Assembly (NCBI RefSeq): GCF_024159265.1
Contig: NZ_JAMYWY010000001.1
Location: forward strand, 3,782,001 to 3,846,000
Length of the DNA: 64,000 bases
Direction: 5' to 3'
Source: Paenibacillus sp. 1781tsa1
Lineage (GTDB): Bacteria > Bacillota > Bacilli > Paenibacillales > Paenibacillaceae
In this document: piece by piece, positions 53,983-63,191 of the stretch
Layout: every line of letters starts with the position of its first letter
Numbering within the stretch: position 1 is the stretch's first letter
Program-made: the position numbers and the translations under genes
Notes under the pieces: generated by a model
Databases searched by the model: none
What the model was told of the DNA's origin: nothing
What the model saw: the letters and a program-made list of their open reading frames with translations, nothing else

Positions 53983-54301
53983 CGTCAAGGTGTCTCCTCT
54001 CACATAAACAGATCGTATGTTCTTATTCCTATCATTTTATCACAGCACTCGAGCAACTACCCGGTAAAACGATAAAAATGGTTGAAACGTCCTTCTTATC
54101 AGCACTCTTCCTAAGTCCATGGACATAGCCTCTAGCGCAAATATGCAGGTGTAATATCCATACAACCGTGCCAACACAAGAGTACTGAATCCGAAACAGC
54201 ATGCTTATGACTAGTACATTCGCATTGTAGGTCATATGACCTTAGAAATCATTACACTTCCCATATTGGGTTTCAACCAATGGAGGCCAAATATCACAAA
54301 G
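53983..54301 (-). other. Upstream region of the MoxR operon
   Basis: No gene is credible here. On the minus strand TGATAAAAT, an extended -10-like box, lies about 55 bases before the MoxR start, but no good -35 box is visible, so the promoter may need an activator or another sigma factor. Confidence 0.35.
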
Positions 54302-54329
54302 AAAGACACAGGTCAGCACCCGTGTCTTC
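54302..54329 (-). terminator. Terminator of the aldo/keto reductase gene
   Basis: AAGACAC and GTGTCTT pair around a short GC-rich loop; on the minus strand a TCTTTCTTT run follows. It lies about 70 bases after the stop codon at 54401. Confidence 0.6.
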
Positions 54330-54400
54330 TTCTACATTCATATTTCACCCAATATCTATGAATTTTGATCGAAACGAACCCATCTCTCCGATGTCTCTAC

Positions 54401-55378
54401 TTACATTCTACGCCCGCATGAAGCGGAATACAGCTCGTACCACTCATAACGGGTAAGCTCCATATTCGTTGCATCACGACAGGCCAGAATACGTTCTGGT
54501 CGGATCGAACCAATGACAGGCTGAATCCCTGCTGGATGCTTCATTAACCAAGCCAGTACAATAGATTCCGGTGTCACACCTCGCTCCTTGGCCATTCGAT
54601 CAACCAGCCCAGCCGTATGTTCAATCTCCGGGCGTTGTCCTTCGACGATCCTACCGGTAAATCGCCCTTGAGCAAGTGGACCCCAAGCCTGCAGTTGAAT
54701 ATGCTCTGCCTGACAATATTCCATCGTGCCATAGGGAAATACGTTATCTCTCGCTTGGGGTCGATTTACCGTCACACCAGCTTCTACGAATCCGATTTTG
54801 TCCAGACTCATCTCCAACTGGTTCACAATCAGAGGTACTTTACTATGGAGCTGAAGAAGACGAATCTGTTCAGAACCCATGTTGGACACACCAAAATGGC
54901 GCACTTTACCGGAATGATGCAGCTCAGCCAGTGCTTCTCCAATCTCTTGTGGATGGGCTAGTGGATCAGGACGGTGTAACAGCAAAATATCCAGATAATC
55001 GATCCCGAGTCGTTCCAGAATACCGTCCACACTCGCCAGGATATGTGCACCTGAGGTGTCATAACGCTGTGGTCCTTCATCATCACCTACAAGACGTATA
55101 CCACACTTCGACTGTATAATGATCTGTTCACGCAAGCCAGGAGTTTCAGATAAAACTCTCCCCAACACATACTCTGCCTTACCACGTGTGTAAATGTCCG
55201 CCAGATCAAAGTGATTAATGCCTATTTCGATAGCTGCTTCTACCGCTCGATGACCTTCCACGACAAGATCTGAAGTAATGGGGAGACCATCCCATTCACC
55301 CCCAAACCGCATACAGCCAAGAACCATTCGACTTGCCGGAATCTGGTGGTGATGCAAAGGAAGTTGTGCGTAAGACAT
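54401..55378 (-). CDS. Aldo/keto reductase (YdhF-like)
   Basis: A 325-residue NADPH-dependent aldo/keto reductase with a TIM-barrel fold. The catalytic tetrad is visible: Asp and Tyr in NHFDLADIYTRGKAE, Lys in IIIQSKCGIR and His in DILLLHRPDPL. The C-terminal IGSIRPERI is the cofactor phosphate site. The start at 55378 is preceded by GAGGTGAACGCTGAC; the ORF could extend 12 codons upstream without a ribosome site. It is divergent from the cytochrome P450 gene. The physiological carbonyl substrate is unknown. Confidence 0.88.
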   Translation of the reverse strand: MSYAQLPLHHHQIPASRMVLGCMRFGGEWDGLPITSDLVVEGHRAVEAAIEIGINHFDLADIYTRGKAEYVLGRVLSETPGLREQIIIQSKCGIRLVGDDEGPQRYDTSGAHILASVDGILERLGIDYLDILLLHRPDPLAHPQEIGEALAELHHSGKVRHFGVSNMGSEQIRLLQLHSKVPLIVNQLEMSLDKIGFVEAGVTVNRPQARDNVFPYGTMEYCQAEHIQLQAWGPLAQGRFTGRIVEGQRPEIEHTAGLVDRMAKERGVTPESIVLAWLMKHPAGIQPVIGSIRPERILACRDATNMELTRYEWYELYSASCGRRM

Positions 55379-55569
55379 GTCAGCGTTCACCTCATTTTCA
55401 TTTTTACCAAGCATAATAAGCGATTCCCTCTACACATGTCTTCTTCCATCTTCCTCTATTTTCCTGCTCTATCATCCACATGGACCAAAAACAAGGTTTC
55501 AAAAGCTTACGTATTGAATATATAGAGGGTGCAGGTATTATGCAGGAATATGAGAGGAGATTTTGAATT

Positions 55570-56769
55570 TTGAAACCAAATGAATCGAACGAATCCTCAA
55601 GGCCAGCGTTTTTTACCAAAGAATTCACGCATAACCCTTACCCGGTGTATGAAAAGTTAAGAAAAGATGAACCCGTTTTCAGAGTCATGTTTCCTCATGG
55701 GGAATTTGGCTGGATTATTACCCGATACGAGGATGCAGTGCAGATACTGAAAGATCCTCGCTTCAGCAAAGACGTGGTCCGACGTTACGGCGCTGAAAAT
55801 CAAAGCATTTTCTCGAATAATATGTTGTTCTCCGATCCACCAGATCATAAACGTCTTCGGGGACTTGTGCAAAAAGCATTCACGCCCAAACTGGTCGCAA
55901 ACATGAGAAGCCATATTCAGGACATTGCTGATGATCTGCTGGACAATCTCCCGTCACAGGAAAAAATGAATCTGATCGATGACTTTGCCTTCCCGCTGCC
56001 CATCATTGTTATTAGTGAAATTCTGGGAGTCCCTGCCCAGGATCGTGACCAATTCCGCATATGGTCCAATACGGTAATCGATGCTTCCACAGCGGAGAGC
56101 GCTGAGCTGTTTGAGCAGCATTCCAAGGAGTTTACGGATTATCTTACAGCCTGGTTCGCGAAAGTACGCCAAGACCCGGGCACAGATCTGATCAGCCAGC
56201 TCGTCATTGCAGAAGAATCCGGGCAGCAGTTAACTGAAAAAGAACTGCTTGGCGTGGTCTCCTTATTAATCATTGCCGGTCATGAAACAACCGTTAATCT
56301 CATCGGTAATGGGATTCTCGCCCTGTTAGAGCATCCGGAGCAACGCGAACTGCTCATCAATCAGCCCGAGCTTATTCACAATGCCATTGAAGAGATGCTG
56401 CGTTATAACGGGCCCGTGGAGTTCAGCACATCTCGCTGGGCTCTGGAAGATATTGAATTCCGTGGAGAGCATATCGCTCAAGGTGAACTTGTCATTGTTG
56501 CACTTGATTCCGCCAACCGGGACGAACAGCAGTTTAAGGATGCTGATATCTTTGACATTACCCGCGAAAAAAGTTCACATCTGGCTTTTGGCAAAGGTAT
56601 TCATCTCTGCCTCGGAGCGCCGCTTGCTCGTCTGGAAGGTGAGATTGCAGTCAGTACACTTCTGAATCGTTTTCCAAATATACAGCTTCAGGCAGATGTG
56701 AATGAACTGGAATGGAGACCTGGCATGATTGTTCGTGGTGTCAAGGAAATCCCGGTTCAACTTAAATAA
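55570..56769 (+). CDS. Cytochrome P450 (CYP107-like)
   Basis: A 399-residue soluble bacterial P450. The I-helix oxygen-binding motif is AGHETT, the K-helix ExxR is EEMLRYN and the haem-thiolate loop is LAFGKGIHLCLGAPLARLEG, whose Cys ligates the iron. The start is TTG 55570, after GAGGAG. The length and overall pattern match class I bacterial P450s of the CYP107 type, which need a separate ferredoxin and reductase; neither is encoded nearby. No biosynthetic cluster is evident. The substrate is unknown. Confidence 0.9.
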   Translation: MKPNESNESSRPAFFTKEFTHNPYPVYEKLRKDEPVFRVMFPHGEFGWIITRYEDAVQILKDPRFSKDVVRRYGAENQSIFSNNMLFSDPPDHKRLRGLVQKAFTPKLVANMRSHIQDIADDLLDNLPSQEKMNLIDDFAFPLPIIVISEILGVPAQDRDQFRIWSNTVIDASTAESAELFEQHSKEFTDYLTAWFAKVRQDPGTDLISQLVIAEESGQQLTEKELLGVVSLLIIAGHETTVNLIGNGILALLEHPEQRELLINQPELIHNAIEEMLRYNGPVEFSTSRWALEDIEFRGEHIAQGELVIVALDSANRDEQQFKDADIFDITREKSSHLAFGKGIHLCLGAPLARLEGEIAVSTLLNRFPNIQLQADVNELEWRPGMIVRGVKEIPVQLK

Positions 56770-56809
56770 TGGCTAAATATGAAGACATGAAAGCGAGGAA
56801 CATGACATC

Positions 56810-57157
56810 ATGGAAATAAACAACTTGGTATGGATCGTTCTGCTGCTTCTGATCCTTGTTTTACTGGTCAGAGTCACCAGCCTGCAACGCCAATTGAATG
56901 AATTGAAAAGAGATGTGGAACGTCTGGAGAATGGTTCAACCGCAATCGCCAGCCCACGCTCCGATTTCAATTACACCTTGTCGCCGAAGGAAGAATCTCC
57001 TTCCCACACAAGCCCACCAGGCCATACTGATCTGGATCAGGAGCTGATTGCACTTGTACAAAAAGGGAATAAAATAGTGGCCATCAAACGACTGCGTGAA
57101 GCCAGAGGTCTATCGTTAAAAGAAGCCAAAGACTATGTTGATTCCCTACATCGGTAA
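56810..57157 (+). CDS. Membrane-anchored protein with L7/L12 C-terminal-like domain
   Basis: A 115-residue protein. Residues 6-24 form one membrane helix (VWIVLLLLILVLLVRV), followed by a coiled-coil-like RQLNELKRDVERLENG, a proline/serine linker and a C-terminal domain ending VAIKRLREARGLSLKEAKDY. That end matches the C-terminal domain of ribosomal protein L7/L12, the part that recruits translation factors. AAAGCGAGG precedes the ATG. It follows the P450 gene by 40 bases, probably in the same transcript, and is ended by a large hairpin. Its role at the membrane is not known. Confidence 0.8.
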   Translation: MEINNLVWIVLLLLILVLLVRVTSLQRQLNELKRDVERLENGSTAIASPRSDFNYTLSPKEESPSHTSPPGHTDLDQELIALVQKGNKIVAIKRLREARGLSLKEAKDYVDSLHR

Positions 57158-57170
57158 TATTAACTTACAT

Positions 57171-57248
57171 AACTCTCGGAGAAGTTAAACCGGATTTCGG
57201 CTGTTAAGCCAGCAGAAAAGCGGAATCTTCACCGAGAGTTTACTTTTC
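57171..57248 (+). terminator. Hairpin after the L7/L12-like gene
   Basis: AACTCTCGG (57171-57179) pairs perfectly with CCGAGAGTT (57232-57240) at the base of a long internal structure, followed by TACTTTTC. Confidence 0.7.
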
Positions 57249-57266
57249 AAACCACATGTGATAACC

Positions 57267-57290
57267 TTATTTCCATATTACTAGAAATAA
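57267..57290 (+). promoter_or_regulatory. ArsR operator 1
   Basis: TTATTTC (57267-57273), ten bases, GAAATAA (57284-57290), 25 bases before the ArsR start. The same design recurs at 57615 and 57776. Confidence 0.65.
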
Positions 57291-57314
57291 GAAATAAAGA
57301 CGAAAGGACAGATC

Positions 57315-57602
57315 ATGATGCAACCAAACTCGAATGAACTTGAACAAGTGGTCAAAATTCATAAAGCACTTGGTGAGCAAACACGCTACAAAATCATTCA
57401 GATTCTATCAGGCGAAAGCAATCTGTGTCCTGCCGATCTGGAGAGTCGCCTTGTTACCGTTGCCCTATCGACTCTGTCTCATCACCTGAAACAGCTTTCC
57501 GATTGCGGCCTGCTCACATCGCAGAAGAAAGGTACGTATATCTACTACAGCCTGAACACGGAGACCGCACAGAAGTTTGTTCCCTATCTGTTAAATAAAT
57601 AA
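57315..57602 (+). CDS. ArsR family transcriptional regulator
   Basis: A 95-residue winged-helix repressor: LGEQTRYKIIQILSGESNLC opens it, and VTVALSTLSHHLKQLSDCGL is the recognition helix, with KKGTYIYYSL as the wing. The metal-binding ELCV(C/G)D motif of arsenic sensors is not present, although cysteines occur at two places, so the signal may be another thiol or drug. AAAGGA precedes the ATG. Three inverted repeats of the same kind flank it and the MFS exporter gene downstream, its probable target. Confidence 0.87.
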   Translation: MMQPNSNELEQVVKIHKALGEQTRYKIIQILSGESNLCPADLESRLVTVALSTLSHHLKQLSDCGLLTSQKKGTYIYYSLNTETAQKFVPYLLNK

Positions 57603-57614
57603 AAAATTTAAGTT

Positions 57615-57638
57615 ATATTTCTATATAATTAGAAATAT
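57615..57638 (+). promoter_or_regulatory. ArsR operator 2
   Basis: ATATTTC (57615-57621), ten bases, GAAATAT (57632-57638), directly after the ArsR gene. It lies in the 228-base gap before the MFS gene, which otherwise holds only operator 3 and its leader. Confidence 0.65.
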
Positions 57639-57775
57639 TGAAACAGTGAACAACATTTTATCGTAGAACAAGGTCTCATAAGTTTACGTTTATACCAATC
57701 TTCATGATCTCAGTTGTTACATCACCATTCGCAGATGGGTTGCATTCACGGCATTCATGTCTAATTCTCTCGTCT

Positions 57776-57799
57776 TTATTTCTATATTTCTAGAATTAT
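57776..57799 (+). promoter_or_regulatory. ArsR operator 3, before the MFS gene
   Basis: TTATTTC (57776-57782), ten bases, GAATTAT (57793-57799): the same spacing with two changed bases in the right arm. It lies 32 bases upstream of the MFS start. Confidence 0.55.
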
Positions 57800-57830
57800 A
57801 ATAATTATGAACAGAAAGAGGTTATGTATC

Positions 57831-59015
57831 ATGTCTTCTACGCTTAAAATCTATGTTCTTGCCTTGGTCAGCTTCCTTGTAGGAACGTCCGAATATGTCA
57901 TTGCCGGCATTTTGGATCGCATTGCAGATACCATGAATATCTCTTTGATCGCTGCCGGGCAGCTCATTACGATTTTTTCGCTCGTCTATGCGCTTGGTAC
58001 ACCTGTCATTATTGCACTGACTTCGCGCTGGGATCGTCGCAAGCTGTTGCTGTACTTCCTTGGTCTGTTCGTTGTAGCTAATGTACTTGCTTATCTGTTG
58101 CCGGGCTATGGACTGTTCGTCGCAGCACGTGTCTTGATGGCTCTGGGTGCGGGAGTCGTTGTTGTCACGGCGTTAACGGTCGCTTCCCAAATAGCTGCCG
58201 AGGGCAAACAGGCTAGCGCAATCGCCACAGTAATCACTGGATTTACAGCTTCATTGATTGTTGGCGTTCCGCTTGGAAGGCTTGTGGCTGCATCCTGGGA
58301 TTGGAAGCTTGTTTTCGCCGGCATTGCCGTTCTCGGCATTCTCTCCATGCTGGTTATTGCGGCTGCCATTCCGCCTTCAAAAGCGGAAGCGTCTGTCCCG
58401 CTGAAGAAACAACTGTCTTTGCTCAAACAGCCACGAATTGGTTTGGCACTGCTGGTGACATTTTTCTGGTTAGGTGGTTATTCCATTGCTTACACGTATA
58501 TCTCACCTTATCTCGTAACCGTTGCAGGAATGAACGAAGCACTACTCAGTTCAGCTTTACTCGCATTCGGTATAGCTAGTCTGATCGGTTCAAAAGTAGG
58601 AGGATTCAGTGCTGACAGATGGGGTGTCAAACGTACGTTGGTTACAGGCATGACAGTGCATATCGTGAGTCTGGTCCTGCTGATTATAACGGCAAGCTCT
58701 CATTTCGCTGTTTTCCTTGTTCTGATTTTGTGGTCTTTTGCCGCATGGTCTTCGGGTCCAACTCAGCAGTATAACCTTGTCACCATGGCTCCCGAATCCT
58801 CAGGTATTATGCTTAGTCTAAATAGTTCGGTCATGCAATTAGCTATGGCCGCCGGAGCAGGTATTGGTGGCATCGCGGTCAGCAGCATTTCATTGTCATC
58901 CATTACCTGGATTGGGGCTGTCGGGGTCGTTGTGGCCGTCATCATTGTTATTGGCTCGTACCGTTCATCATCTAATAAAAGCACACAAATTGATGCATCA
59001 CACAACGTTGCATGA
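57831..59015 (+). CDS. MFS exporter (AraJ/PbuE-type DHA1)
   Basis: A 394-residue transporter with twelve predicted helices and the N-terminal motif YALGTPVIIALTSRWDRRKLL, the DHA1 G-x-x-x-D-R/K-R/K loop between helices 2 and 3. The group includes YdhP, AraJ and PbuE, exporting drugs, sugars or purines by proton antiport. The start at 57831 is chosen because AAAGAGGTTATGTATC precedes it; an ATG at 57807 is less likely. It is controlled with the upstream ArsR gene through repeated operators and ended by the hairpin at 59061. Confidence 0.85.
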   Translation: MSSTLKIYVLALVSFLVGTSEYVIAGILDRIADTMNISLIAAGQLITIFSLVYALGTPVIIALTSRWDRRKLLLYFLGLFVVANVLAYLLPGYGLFVAARVLMALGAGVVVVTALTVASQIAAEGKQASAIATVITGFTASLIVGVPLGRLVAASWDWKLVFAGIAVLGILSMLVIAAAIPPSKAEASVPLKKQLSLLKQPRIGLALLVTFFWLGGYSIAYTYISPYLVTVAGMNEALLSSALLAFGIASLIGSKVGGFSADRWGVKRTLVTGMTVHIVSLVLLIITASSHFAVFLVLILWSFAAWSSGPTQQYNLVTMAPESSGIMLSLNSSVMQLAMAAGAGIGGIAVSSISLSSITWIGAVGVVVAVIIVIGSYRSSSNKSTQIDASHNVA

Positions 59016-59053
59016 TATGGATTCGCAGTACCATTCGTAGCATAAAAGAGAAA

Positions 59054-59096
59054 TTAAAAAGAGAGGCACTGTACACATACAGTGACCTCTCTTTGA
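59054..59096. terminator. Bidirectional terminator between MFS and SDR genes
   Basis: GAGAGGCACTGTA (59061-59073) pairs with TACAGTGACCTCTC (59078-59091) with a bulge. On the minus strand TTTTTAATTTCTCTTTT follows, so it is strongest for the SDR gene. Confidence 0.85.
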
Positions 59097-59130
59097 CCAA
59101 CAACTATTCTATTGCCGATAAGCTTAACGC

Positions 59131-59886
59131 TTATTGGGCTGTTACTGCACCATCGATCGGATATACTGCACCATTGATATATGGCGCTTCATCTCCAAGC
59201 AGGAAGGAAACCAGGTTCGCGATCTCTTCCGGTCTGCCAAGGCGTCCAGATGGAATGCTGTCAACCGTTGCTTTGAACACTTCAGGATTATCTTTACCAA
59301 ACTGAACAACCATCGGTGTCTCAATCGTGCCTGGCGCAATAGCGTTCACACGAATATTGTCCTTGCCGTATTCAATTGCAGCTGTGCGTGTCAAGCCGAC
59401 CACGCCATGTTTGGTTGCTGCGTAAGGTGCAACCGCGGGTACACCAACAATACCGGCTGTAGAGGCTGTGTTCAGAATGGAACCCCCACCTGTTTTAAGC
59501 ATTTCCGTAATCACATACTTCAACCCGTAGAATACACTTCTCAGGTTAATATCAATAATCTGGTCAAACTGCTCGATCGTATGTTCAATCAACTTGATCC
59601 CAGGACCCGCAATACCTGCATTATTAAAGAACATGTCGATTCGTCCGAACTCTTCGACTGCTTTTTTCACATAATTCTCAACTTCAGGTGCTTTACTCAC
59701 ATCTGCTTGGACAAAAATAGCTTTACTTCCCAGCTTCTCAATCTGCTTAACCGTTTCAAGACCTGTCTCTTCGACAAGATCCACGACGACAATGGATGCG
59801 CCCTTCTCAGCCAGCTTTAGCGCTGCTGCTTGGCCCAATCCACTTCCTGCTCCAGTGATAATGGCTACTTTTCCTGCGTGACTCAT
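59131..59886 (-). CDS. SDR family oxidoreductase (FabG-like)
   Basis: A 251-residue classical SDR: TGAGSGLG (cofactor), NNAGIAG, the serine in NTASTAG and catalytic YAATK; PGTIETPMV follows. The start at 59886 follows GGAGGAGATCAAC; an upstream in-frame ATG five codons earlier would overlap that site. The C-terminal YINGAVYPIDGAVTAQ is typical of glucose- or glycerol-dehydrogenase-like members. It is monocistronic between terminators. The substrate is unknown. Confidence 0.87.
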   Translation of the reverse strand: MSHAGKVAIITGAGSGLGQAAALKLAEKGASIVVVDLVEETGLETVKQIEKLGSKAIFVQADVSKAPEVENYVKKAVEEFGRIDMFFNNAGIAGPGIKLIEHTIEQFDQIIDINLRSVFYGLKYVITEMLKTGGGSILNTASTAGIVGVPAVAPYAATKHGVVGLTRTAAIEYGKDNIRVNAIAPGTIETPMVVQFGKDNPEVFKATVDSIPSGRLGRPEEIANLVSFLLGDEAPYINGAVYPIDGAVTAQ

Positions 59887-60098
59887 GTTGATCTCCTCCA
59901 TGTGTGTGTGTCATCTTGTAATTGGATCGATGAATACGATATGAAACGGTACGTACATGTAATGATGCAATATGTAGGTCAAAAATGGCATAAACCTTCC
60001 TGACTTTACCTATTCTAATAGACTTTCGACATAAAAACAAATCATATAATATGCATTCATACTATATAAGATATCACATTTTCAGCATTTCTATTGAA

Positions 60099-60138
60099 GG
60101 AGCACGCAACGATAATACCTTGTTGCATGCTCCTCTTT
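60099..60138 (-). terminator. Hairpin after the pyruvate-oxidase-like gene
   Basis: GGAGCACGCAAC (60099-60110) pairs with GTTGCATGCTCC (60122-60133) with one mismatch, flanked by short T-rich runs on both strands. The rest of the 322-base gap between the SDR start and the oxidase stop shows nothing else. Confidence 0.7.
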
Positions 60139-60208
60139 TACAAAACAATCCTTTTAAAGTCCGTATCTCTACAACTTCAAACGGTGCATATCCGCTTAAT
60201 CGTAACGC

Positions 60209-61936
60209 CTATCTTAGCAAATTGGTTTTTGCCAATTCGATGATTTCGTCACCGCGTCCGTTCAGCACGGCTTTCATCATCCATAAGGTGAACCCTTCCG
60301 CCTGTTTGAACTCAATCTTCGGTGGCAAAGACAATTCCTGTCGATTCACCACAACATCAATTAGTACAGGACCATCATGCTGAAGCGCACGCTGCATAGC
60401 TCCTTCCAGTTCACCCGGATCCTCAACCCGAATGCCTTCCATGCCCATGGCCTGAGCAACCATCGCAAAGTTGGGATTGACAAGCTCTGTTCCGGATTCC
60501 AGGAATCCGGCAGCTTTCATCTCCAGCTCAACAAAACCAAGGGCTCCATTATTAAACACCACCACTTTAATCGGCAGATTATGCTGTTTTAATGTCAACA
60601 GATCACCCATCAGCATCGTGATACCACCATCACCCGACAACGAGATGACTTGTCTGCCTGGATCAGCGACCTGGGCACCAATCGCTTGTGGCAGCGCATT
60701 GGCCATCGTACCGTGACTGAATGAACCGAGCAGCCTGCGGTTGCGGCTCATCTCGATATAACGGGCCGCCCATACTGTTGGAGTACCGACATCACAGGTG
60801 AAGATGGCATTTTCTGCTGCGGCATCACTTATGATCTTGGTCAGGTACTGCGGATGGATAGGCTTTTTACCCGGTTTTCCAACGGCTAACTCGTCCAGTT
60901 CTTTACGTACTTTCACATAACGATCCACACTTTTACGCAGATGTTTGTCACTGTGTTCTTCTGTTAGATATGGAAGCAAAGTTTCAATGGTCGCTTTTAC
61001 ATCCCCACATACGCCGTAATCTAGCTTCGTACGCCGACCGAGATGGGAAGATTGAATGTCGACCTGAAGCACTTTTGCATCTTCGGGATAGAATTGACGG
61101 TACGGGAAATCCGTTCCCAGCATCAATAATACATCACAGTCCATCATGGCATGATAACCGGATGAATACCCGATTAGGCCGGTAAGGCCGACGGAATAAG
61201 GGTTGTCATACTCCAAATATTCCTTACCTCTTAACGCAATAACCATGGGGGATTTCAACCGATCACAGAGCTGCATAAGGGGTTCCCGAGCGCCCGCGCA
61301 GCCTGCACCGCACAATAACGTAATTTTTTTGCCTTGATTCAGGTATTCCGCCAGTTTTACGAGTTCCGGCTCAGAAGGATGCACCACAGGATTGGTCGCA
61401 TGATACACATGCTCAGGCACAGGCAGATCCGCCGCTTCCAGTCCAGCTACATCCCCCGGTAATACTACGACAGATACACCTGAACGTGCGACTGCTGTCT
61501 GGATCGCCATCGTAAGGGAACGAGGCATCTGCTTCGCTGTTGTAATCACTTCACAATAATCGCTGCATTCCTGAAACAGATACTCCGGATGAGTCGCCTG
61601 AAAGTATTCACTGCCAATCTCGTCACTTGGGATATGTGCAGCGATGGCGAGTACAGGTACACGATTGCGATGACAGTCGTACAGACCGTTAATCAGATGC
61701 ATGTTACCAGGACCGCTGCTCCCTGCGCAGACAGCGATACTTCCACTGACCTCAGCGTCTGCCCCGGCAGCAAATGCAGCCACTTCTTCATGCCGCACAT
61801 GAATCCACTCGATCTTGCCTGAACGACGGATGGAGTCAAGTACTGCATTCAAGGAGTCTCCGACAATTCCATATATGCGTTTGATGCCAGCGTTCAATAA
61901 GGATTCAACCAGAACGTCCGCGACTGTTTTTTTCAT
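60209..61936 (-). CDS. Thiamine-pyrophosphate enzyme, pyruvate oxidase-like
   Basis: A 575-residue enzyme of the POX/acetolactate-synthase family. The N-terminal domain has the cofactor-activating Glu in IHVRHEEVAAFAAGADAEVSG, the central domain binds FAD, and the C-terminal domain carries the thiamine diphosphate motif SLSGDGGITM...FNNGALGF. The overall pattern (VCAGSSGPGNMHLINGLYD) is that of pyruvate oxidases such as PoxB/SpxB and YdaP of Bacillus, which turn pyruvate into acetate or acetyl-phosphate. AAAGGAGACCC precedes the ATG. It stands alone. Acetolactate synthase is less likely because no regulatory subunit is nearby. Confidence 0.87.
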   Translation of the reverse strand: MKKTVADVLVESLLNAGIKRIYGIVGDSLNAVLDSIRRSGKIEWIHVRHEEVAAFAAGADAEVSGSIAVCAGSSGPGNMHLINGLYDCHRNRVPVLAIAAHIPSDEIGSEYFQATHPEYLFQECSDYCEVITTAKQMPRSLTMAIQTAVARSGVSVVVLPGDVAGLEAADLPVPEHVYHATNPVVHPSEPELVKLAEYLNQGKKITLLCGAGCAGAREPLMQLCDRLKSPMVIALRGKEYLEYDNPYSVGLTGLIGYSSGYHAMMDCDVLLMLGTDFPYRQFYPEDAKVLQVDIQSSHLGRRTKLDYGVCGDVKATIETLLPYLTEEHSDKHLRKSVDRYVKVRKELDELAVGKPGKKPIHPQYLTKIISDAAAENAIFTCDVGTPTVWAARYIEMSRNRRLLGSFSHGTMANALPQAIGAQVADPGRQVISLSGDGGITMLMGDLLTLKQHNLPIKVVVFNNGALGFVELEMKAAGFLESGTELVNPNFAMVAQAMGMEGIRVEDPGELEGAMQRALQHDGPVLIDVVVNRQELSLPPKIEFKQAEGFTLWMMKAVLNGRGDEIIELAKTNLLR

Positions 61937-62323
61937 AAGTGATGGGTCTCCTTTAATTGCTCATTTTGATTATGTTTCCACTCAGGTAATATACCTATTC
62001 TTATACCCCATTCTTCTGAAAACCGAACCAAATCATATGTATGTCTGGATATATGAAAAGATATGCCCCTTCTCAAAAGGAATTCAGCCTCGCTCCAATG
62101 GCTACCAAACGCTAACGAACATACCGCATCTTAAAAGGCAGATGATCATCGGTTGCAAAATTTAACGAACCTTAGCAACGCTATTTAGTCATAAACGGGC
62201 TTCCAAACCTAAAAAATCCAGTGAATCGACGAAATTGCGTCTCTGTGATTCGTTAGATCTCAGATCTGGGCAAATGGGGGCGAGTAGCGTGTGTCAGGTC
62301 CATTAAAACAAAATAAAAATTGC
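61937..62323. other. Gene-free stretch upstream of the pyruvate-oxidase-like gene
   Basis: Holds the oxidase leader and promoter region on the minus strand. I found no convincing reading frame or repeat; a 116-codon shadow frame on the plus strand is not supported. Confidence 0.5.
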
Positions 62324-62370
62324 AAAGAGGATGCCCCCGTCATATTCATGACTTATGGGACATCCTCTTT
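62324..62370 (-). terminator. Terminator of the SDR gene
   Basis: AAAGAGGATG (62324-62333) pairs perfectly with CATCCTCTTT (62361-62370); the minus-strand continuation GCAATTTTTATTTT is T-rich. It lies about 60 bases after the SDR stop codon. Confidence 0.8.
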
Positions 62371-62429
62371 ATGGTTGAACTCAATTTATTCGTATTTCAT
62401 ATGGATTTCCAACCAAATCCAGTTGGACA

Positions 62430-63191
62430 CTAGATGGCAGGCATCACATTTCCACCACTTACCGGGATATAGGCACCAGTGATAAATGAGGACAGATCCG
62501 AAGCAAGAAAAGCGACCGCATTGGCGATTTCCTGGTCTTCACCCCTGCGCTTCAGCGGTACGGTACGAGTGTATGCCTCATCGTGCCCAGGCTCACTGGA
62601 GCGATCACGTTCACTAATTGTCCATCCAGGTGCAACCTGGTTTACGGTAATCTGATACTCGCCAACCTCCTTGGCAAGCACGCGGTATACGCCATCCATT
62701 CCACGCTTACCAGCGGTGTAAGCAGATTGATGAGCGAAGTTTTGCATCGCACATTCGGTATTAATGCCAATAAAGCGGCCGGCTTTGACGTTTTGCATAT
62801 GTGGAATGAAAGCTTTGGCAAGATATACACTTTGCATAACACAGGACTCGAACTGGCTCAAATAATCTTCAGGAGACTGTTCCAACACCGTTGTCCATTC
62901 ATATTGAATGACCGCATTGGCAACGACGATATCCACACCGCCGAGGACAGGATGAATTTCATCACGCATCCGAAATGCCGTATCCTGCTTGGTAATATCT
63001 CCCTGTACAATTACAGCCTTACGACCAAGTGCTTCAATCTCACCCTGAAGCTCCCGAGCCTTGGTATCATTATTTATGTAATGTAGAGCCAGATTGGCTC
63101 CACAGTTGGCCAACGTGCGTGCGATCACTCTCCCAAGTTGTCCGGTTGCGCCTGTAACCAGAGCTGTTTTTCCGGTGAGATCCAATTGCAT
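62430..63191 (-). CDS. SDR family oxidoreductase
   Basis: A 253-residue classical SDR. The cofactor motif is TGATGQLG and the catalytic Tyr-Lys is in SAYTAGKRG; the usual serine position reads GINTECA, so the serine may be replaced or shifted, which is unusual. AAGGAGG precedes the ATG. It is followed by its own terminator. With the Dabb gene upstream it may form a stress-related pair, but they are separate transcripts by spacing (150 bases). The substrate is unknown. Confidence 0.85.
   Translation of the reverse strand: MQLDLTGKTALVTGATGQLGRVIARTLANCGANLALHYINNDTKARELQGEIEALGRKAVIVQGDITKQDTAFRMRDEIHPVLGGVDIVVANAVIQYEWTTVLEQSPEDYLSQFESCVMQSVYLAKAFIPHMQNVKAGRFIGINTECAMQNFAHQSAYTAGKRGMDGVYRVLAKEVGEYQITVNQVAPGWTISERDRSSEPGHDEAYTRTVPLKRRGEDQEIANAVAFLASDLSSFITGAYIPVSGGNVMPAI

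Noticed and set aside
55570..56769. P450 as part of a natural-product gene cluster
   Set aside because: No polyketide, peptide synthetase, terpene or tailoring genes lie nearby; only an aldo/keto reductase is adjacent and divergent.
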